Shown here piece after piece: positions 5,457 to 9,011 of a stretch of DNA of 9,011 nt. Each line of letters starts with the position of its first letter. Position 1 is the stretch's first letter. Both the position numbers and the translations under genes were made by a program. Source of the stretch: Pseudomonadota bacterium (GTDB lineage: Bacteria > Pseudomonadota > Gammaproteobacteria > Burkholderiales > Thiobacillaceae); the NCBI GenBank assembly GCA_021780975.1, contig JAJXXS010000159.1, positions 1 through 9,011 of the forward strand, read 5' to 3'. The notes beneath the pieces were generated by a model, which did not search any database, was not told where the DNA came from, and worked only from the letters and a program-made list of their open reading frames with translations.

Positions 5457-6344
5457 ATGCCAGCCTTGTCCGCCCGCCGTTTTTTCGCCGTGCTCTGCCT
5501 GCTGGCCGGCGCTGCCGGCTGGGGCATCATCTGGTATCCCTACCGCGTGCTGAACCAGGCCGGCGTGTCCGGCCTGGCATCCTCGCTCATCTCCTATGGT
5601 TTGCCGCTGCTGCTCCTGGGATGGCTGCATCGGCGCGCGCTGTGGGGCGACCGCGGCAAGGCGCTGTGGCTCGCCGCGCTGGGGCTGTCTGCGGGCTGGA
5701 CCAACATTGCCTACGTCATCGCCGTGCTCGGCGGCGAGATCATGCGCGTGCTGCTGCTGTTCTATCTCGCGCCCTTGTGGACCGTGCTGTTCGCGCGCTG
5801 GCTGCTGCGCGAGAAGCTCACGCCCGCGGGCGGGGCGGTGATGGCCCTCTCGCTGGCCGGGGCCGTCTGCATGCTATGGCCGCCCCAGGGCGGCTTTCCG
5901 CTGCCGCAGAATGCGGCGGAGTGGCTGGCGCTTTCCGCCGGCATGACCTTCGCGCTGTCGAACGTGATCACGCGTCGCATCGGCCAGGTGGCGAACGGCT
6001 CCAAGGCGGTGGCGGTGTGGGCTGGCGTGACGGCCCTGGCCTTGTTGGCACTGGTGGGGAAGAGCGGGCAGTGGGATTTTGCCGCCTCGGCGGGAATGGC
6101 TACCTGGGGGTGGCTGCTGGTCACGGCCGCGCTCATTGCCGGAATGACTTACGCGGTGCAATGGGGCCTGTCCCACACGCCCGCCAACCAGGCCATCATC
6201 ATCTTGTTGTTCGAACTGGTGGTGGCCGCGATCGCGAGCTATGTCCTGGCCGGCGAAACCATGAGCGGGCAGGAACTCGTCGGCGCCGCCCTCATCGTCG
6301 CCGCCAGCCTCTTTTCCGGAAAACTGGAGCAGCCTCATGCCTGA
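5457..6344 (+). CDS. EamA-family (DMT) inner-membrane transporter
   Basis: A 295-residue membrane protein with about ten hydrophobic helices in two EamA repeats (residues about 10-140 and 153-288). The first repeat ends with the typical GEIMRVLLLFYLAPLWTVLF and ARWLLREKLT text (93-122). The second contains TFALSNVITRR (164-174) and NQAIIILLFELVVAAIASYV with AGE following (244-267). Drug/metabolite transporters of this type export amino acids, metabolites or drugs; the substrate cannot be told from sequence. I chose the ATG at 5457 because the helix-1 context begins there; an in-frame ATG at 5397 would add 20 polar residues and overlap the dapC start codon. There is no clear ribosome binding site and the leader may be very short. 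The 3' end overlaps the next gene by 8 bp, indicating a translationally coupled pair. Confidence 0.9.
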   Translation: MPALSARRFFAVLCLLAGAAGWGIIWYPYRVLNQAGVSGLASSLISYGLPLLLLGWLHRRALWGDRGKALWLAALGLSAGWTNIAYVIAVLGGEIMRVLLLFYLAPLWTVLFARWLLREKLTPAGGAVMALSLAGAVCMLWPPQGGFPLPQNAAEWLALSAGMTFALSNVITRRIGQVANGSKAVAVWAGVTALALLALVGKSGQWDFAASAGMATWGWLLVTAALIAGMTYAVQWGLSHTPANQAIIILLFELVVAAIASYVLAGETMSGQELVGAALIVAASLFSGKLEQPHA

Positions 6345-6720
6345 GATCACCGGCCTGCACCACCTCGGCATCCTGGTGGAGGATCTCGCGCGAGCCAGAA
6401 ATTTTTATGAAAGCGTGCTGGGGTTGGTGCCGCATCCGGCACGGCCCGCGCTGCCCTATCCCGGCGTGTGGTACGACCTGCCCGACGGCCGCCAGCTGCA
6501 TCTCATGCGCCTGCCCAATCCGGAAGCGGGCCTGGCGCGGCCGGAACACGGCGGGCGCGACCGCCATGCCGCCTTTGCCGTGGCGGACGTTGGTGAATTG
6601 AAGCGCGCCCTGGAGCGGCACGGCGTGGCCTACACCCTCAGCAAATCGGGGCGGCCGGCGCTGTTCTGCCGCGACCCCGACGGCAACGCCCTGGAGTTCG
6701 TGCAGGCGGCGGCGCGCTAG
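6337..6720 (+). CDS. VOC-superfamily (glyoxalase/dioxygenase fold) protein
   Basis: A 127-residue protein with two beta-alpha-beta-beta-beta modules of the vicinal oxygen chelate fold. The start TGLHHLGILVEDLARARNFY with SVLGL following is the classic first module; the end FCRDPDGNALEFVQ (110-123) is the classic last strand. Likely metal ligands are H8 or H9, H55 (QLHLMRL), H77 (DRHAAFAV) and E120. The family includes glyoxalase I, fosfomycin-resistance enzymes, ring-cleaving dioxygenases and binding proteins; nothing visible picks one. GGAG lies 7 nt before the ATG, inside the end of the transporter gene. The overlap with an exporter-like gene suggests that the pair act on the same compound, for example detoxification plus export, but this is inference. 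It ends 7 bp from the convergent membrane-protein gene, with no obvious terminator between. Confidence 0.9.
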   Translation: MPEITGLHHLGILVEDLARARNFYESVLGLVPHPARPALPYPGVWYDLPDGRQLHLMRLPNPEAGLARPEHGGRDRHAAFAVADVGELKRALERHGVAYTLSKSGRPALFCRDPDGNALEFVQAAAR

Positions 6721-6727
6721 GCGCGAT

Positions 6728-7414
6728 CTACTGGCCCGGGCGGGTTCTGTCCTTGTCGCTGATCTTCCTGATGATGCCGGCGGCCCAGTCGCGGCCGCCC
6801 AGCCCGAAGGCGATGGCGAACGCCAGCCCGATTGCGCCGAAGGCGATCTGGAACGCGGCGGTGAGCAGCTGGGTGCCGATCTGCAGTTGTTCCAGCGCCA
6901 TGAATATGACGAAGACGACCACCGCGTACTCGGAGAAGGTGCTGATGGTCAGCGCCCCTTCCACGCCGATGTTGTTGAGATAGGCGAACACCAGGCGGTT
7001 GATGAAGCGGGCGATGAGGATGCCGAACACCAGCACCAGGATGGCGACGATGATGTTGGGCAGGTAGAGCACCACGCGGTTGAATAGCTCTGCCACCGCA
7101 TGCAGGCCCAGGCTGTTGGCCACCGTGACGATGACCACCAGTATCACCAGCCAGTACACCAGATTGGCGAGCAGGCGCGACAGGCTGATGTGGATATTGC
7201 CCTGCTTGAGGAAGGCCTCGATGCCGGTCTTGAGCGCAAGCTCGTCGAACTTGAGAACGTCCAGCAGCTTCGCCAGGCCGCTGCGCAGCAGGTTGGCGAA
7301 CAGCCAGCCGAGGAACAGCAGCACCAGCGCGGCCAGCAGCTGCGGAACGAAGCTGGCCAGCTGGGTCCAGAAGGAAGTGAGCGACGCCACGAAGATATCC
7401 AGTTGCTGTTGCAT
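6728..7414 (-). CDS. Conserved TM-helix (CmpX/MscS-related) membrane protein
   Basis: A 228-residue inner-membrane protein with about five hydrophobic helices (residues about 23-43, 83-103, 117-137, 163-183, 186-206). The repeats of the form LPNIIVAILVLVFGILIARF (118-137) and LLAALVLLFLGWLFANLLRS (26-45) are the 'conserved TM helix' units of CmpX-like proteins. The ending AFGLGGRDWAAGIIRK (202-217) resembles the pore-end segment of MscS channels. Unlike true MscS proteins, it stops there, without the cytoplasmic beta domain. It may be a small channel or stress-related membrane protein; the function is not established. GGGAG 7 nt before the ATG supports the start. It follows the small membrane protein gene on the same strand after a 92-bp gap that contains a candidate promoter of its own. 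Confidence 0.82.
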   Translation of the reverse strand: MQQQLDIFVASLTSFWTQLASFVPQLLAALVLLFLGWLFANLLRSGLAKLLDVLKFDELALKTGIEAFLKQGNIHISLSRLLANLVYWLVILVVIVTVANSLGLHAVAELFNRVVLYLPNIIVAILVLVFGILIARFINRLVFAYLNNIGVEGALTISTFSEYAVVVFVIFMALEQLQIGTQLLTAAFQIAFGAIGLAFAIAFGLGGRDWAAGIIRKISDKDRTRPGQ

Positions 7415-7443
7415 GACAAGACTCCCGGGGGTTGGACAGGGGC

Positions 7444-7449
7444 ATTATA
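7444..7449 (-). promoter_or_regulatory. Candidate -10 element for the TM-helix protein gene
   Basis: A perfect TATAAT on the minus strand, in the context CCGTATAATGCC, would place the transcript start near 7437 and give a leader of about 22 nt carrying the GGGAG ribosome binding site. The -35 region is GC-rich and not recognisable. The element is the only AT-rich patch between the two minus-strand genes. Confidence 0.45.
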
Positions 7450-7506
7450 CGGGCGCCTGCGGATTGCGCCCGCCTGCCGCCGACAGGGCACGGTCCGCGG
7501 GCGATG

Positions 7507-7713
7507 CTACTCGTCGGCGGGCGTGGCCGGACTGTCCTGTTCGCGTTCGAGCTGGCGCGCGCGCCGCAGGCGTGTGGGCGTGTTGAGGATGTAGTAGGCA
7601 AGCGCGAGCACGCTGCCGCCGACGATCAGCACCAGGATCGCCTTGCCGATGGAAGGCGCGGTGATGAGCATCATGAACCAGAGATAGGCGAGGGCGATGA
7701 GGACGATGTACAT
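7507..7713 (-). CDS. Small two-helix membrane protein, unknown function
   Basis: A 68-residue protein. Helix 1 is MYIVLIALAYLWFMMLIT (1-18) and helix 2 is KAILVLIVGGSVLALAYYIL (24-43). They are followed by a charged cytoplasmic-type tail (RLRRARQLEREQ) and a PATPADE end. I do not recognise a named family. The ATG at 7713 starts directly before the first helix, with a weak GGAA upstream; an in-frame ATG at 7761 would add 16 polar residues and is less likely. It is divergent from rimO (71 bp between starts) and lies upstream of the TM-helix gene on the same strand, so the two membrane proteins may be related in function. Confidence 0.72.
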   Translation of the reverse strand: MYIVLIALAYLWFMMLITAPSIGKAILVLIVGGSVLALAYYILNTPTRLRRARQLEREQDSPATPADE

Positions 7714-7769
7714 GATTTTCCGCTGCAGGGTGCCAGTGTAAGACGCGGTACCGGGCCGCACCAGCCCCT

Positions 7770-7778
7770 TGCTAAAAT
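7770..7778 (+). promoter_or_regulatory. Extended -10 promoter of rimO, probable leaderless start
   Basis: TGCTAAAAT is an extended -10 (TGn plus TAAAAT at 7773-7778). Counting the usual 6-7 bases downstream puts the transcript start at about 7785, which is the first base of the rimO ATG. No Shine-Dalgarno sequence precedes that ATG and no -35 hexamer is evident, both consistent with an extended -10 promoter making a leaderless mRNA. Confidence 0.45.
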
Positions 7779-7784
7779 GCGCGC

Positions 7785-9011
7785 ATGAAAAAGCTACCTA
7801 AAATCGGCTTCGTTTCCCTGGGCTGCCCCAAGGCCACGGTGGACTCGGAGCGCATCCTCACCCAGGCGCGGGCCGAGGGCTATCTCGTGACCGGCAGCTA
7901 CGACGACGCCGACCTGGTGGTGGTCAACACCTGCGGCTTCATCGATGCGGCGGTGCAAGAGTCGCTCGAAGCCATCGGCGAGGCGCTCAAGGAGAACGGC
8001 AAGGTGGTGGTCACCGGCTGCCTGGGGGCGAAGGGCGACGTGGTGCGCCAGGCGCATCCTTCGGTGCTGGCGGTGACCGGGCCGCACGCGGCCGACGCGG
8101 TGATGGCCGCGATCCACGAGCATCTGCCCAAGCCGCACGATCCCTACAGCGATTTGATCCCGCCGGGCGGCGTGAAGCTCACGCCGCGCCATTACGCCTA
8201 TCTGAAAATCTCCGAAGGCTGCAACCACCGCTGCAGCTTCTGCATCATTCCCTCCATGCGCGGCGATCTGGTGAGCCGGCCGGTGGGCGAGGTGCTGAAC
8301 GAGGCGGAGGCGCTGGTGAAAGCGGGGGTGAAGGAACTGCTGGTGATCTCGCAGGACACCAGTGCCTACGGGGTGGACGTGAAATACCGCACGGGCTTCT
8401 GGAACGGCCGCCCGGTGAAGGCGCGCATGACCGAGCTGGCTGCCGCATTAGGGGAACTGGGCGCCTGGGTGCGGCTGCATTACGTCTATCCCTATCCGCA
8501 CGTCGACGAGGTCATCCCCCTCATGGCGGAGGGCAAGATCCTGCCCTATCTCGATGTGCCCTTTCAGCACGCCAGCCCGCGCATCCTCAAGCTCATGAAG
8601 CGGCCTGCCGCGGCGGAAAAGACGCTCGAACGCATCCAGGCCTGGCGCGCTGCCTGCCCAGATCTCACGCTGCGCTCGACCTTCATCGTCGGCTTCCCCG
8701 GCGAAACGGAGGCCGAGTTCGAGGAGCTGCTGGAATTCCTGCGCGTGGCGCAGCTGGACCGGGTGGGCTGCTTCGCCTATTCGCCGGTGGCCGGGGCGGC
8801 GGCCAACGATCTGCCGGGCGCTGTGGACGAAGAGGTCAAGGAGGAGCGCCGCCGCCGCTTCATGGAGGTGCAGGCTGAGATCAGCGCAGCGCGTCTGGCG
8901 GCCAAGGTGGGCAGGACGCTCACGGTGCTGGTGGACGAGATCACCGAAGACGGCGCGCTCGCGCGCAGCGCGGCGGATGCGCCCGAAATAGACGGCGTGG
9001 TGGTGGTCGAG
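7785..9011 (+). CDS. rimO: Ribosomal protein S12 methylthiotransferase RimO (3' end missing)
   Basis: 409 codons are present, without a stop; the gene leaves the window, probably about 30 codons before its end. RimO is a radical-SAM enzyme that adds a methylthio group to the conserved aspartate of ribosomal protein S12. The N-terminal UPF0004 domain starts KIGFVSLGCPKATVDSERI and has the three auxiliary-cluster cysteines C14, C50 (VVNTCGF) and C79 (VTGCLG). The radical-SAM motif CNHRCSFC gives C146, C150 and C153, followed by IIPSMRG, which is typical of RimO/MiaB. Further blocks are VISQDTSAYG, LDVPFQHAS and STFIVGFPGETEAEF. The region from GRTLTVLVDE on is the beginning of the TRAM domain. 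IIPSMRGDLVSRP and the short length favour RimO over MiaB. All six cluster cysteines are intact. Confidence 0.96.
   Translation, partial: MKKLPKIGFVSLGCPKATVDSERILTQARAEGYLVTGSYDDADLVVVNTCGFIDAAVQESLEAIGEALKENGKVVVTGCLGAKGDVVRQAHPSVLAVTGPHAADAVMAAIHEHLPKPHDPYSDLIPPGGVKLTPRHYAYLKISEGCNHRCSFCIIPSMRGDLVSRPVGEVLNEAEALVKAGVKELLVISQDTSAYGVDVKYRTGFWNGRPVKARMTELAAALGELGAWVRLHYVYPYPHVDEVIPLMAEGKILPYLDVPFQHASPRILKLMKRPAAAEKTLERIQAWRAACPDLTLRSTFIVGFPGETEAEFEELLEFLRVAQLDRVGCFAYSPVAGAAANDLPGAVDEEVKEERRRRFMEVQAEISAARLAAKVGRTLTVLVDEITEDGALARSAADAPEIDGVVVVE

Noticed and set aside
5621..6601. 326-codon open frame overlapping the transporter and VOC genes in another frame
   Set aside because: Arginine/alanine-rich low-quality translation over two genes with clear family motifs.
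6718..6730. Terminator between the convergent VOC and TM-helix genes
   Set aside because: Only 7 bp separate the stops and there is no hairpin followed by a T-run on either strand.
7794..8228. 144-codon minus-strand frame opposite rimO
   Set aside because: Histidine/arginine-rich shadow of rimO, which carries all the radical-SAM cysteines in its own frame.

Overview
This is chromosomal DNA from a GC-rich Gram-negative bacterium. A betaproteobacterium (Nitrosomonadales/Thiobacillus-like or Burkholderiales-like) fits best, judged from the succinylase-type lysine genes dapC and dapD side by side, an RsmI-like methylase, a RimO and an H-NS-family protein ending in the proteobacterial DNA-binding tip. 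The assignment rests on gene content and codon style only.

Layout. Positions 1-396 (minus) hold the start of a LysM plus L,D-transpeptidase cell-wall enzyme that runs off the left edge. Positions 609-932 (minus) encode a small H-NS-type nucleoid protein. Positions about 933-2470 are visibly more AT-rich and look like an accessory insert. They contain a non-coding stretch with repeats, a short Rhs-tip protein (1313-1651, plus) and a Sel1/TPR-like repeat protein (1739-2371, plus). The insert ends at a sequence resembling the ends of REP/RAYT cassettes, next to the stop codon of the following gene.

The GC-rich backbone then resumes. On the minus strand a lysine/peptidoglycan block runs dapC (5398-4199), dapD (4018-3191) and an RsmI-like methyltransferase (3179-2469). 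A 141-bp nearly symmetrical repeat with perfect 16-bp ends sits between dapC and dapD. Divergent from dapC is a two-gene unit: a 10-TM EamA transporter and an overlapping VOC/glyoxalase-fold protein. Convergent with it, on the minus strand, are a small two-TM protein and a five-TM 'conserved TM helix' channel-like protein. At the right edge rimO (plus, cut off by the window) encodes the radical-SAM enzyme that methylthiolates ribosomal protein S12; its start looks leaderless.

Most of the window is ordinary housekeeping. The part most worth a second look is the Rhs-tip/Sel1 pair in AT-rich DNA opposite an H-NS-like gene, which could be a displaced toxin-tip/immunity cassette. The 141-bp palindromic element and the shared divergent promoter of dapC and the transporter come next. 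No rRNA, tRNA, CRISPR array or intact transposase was seen.
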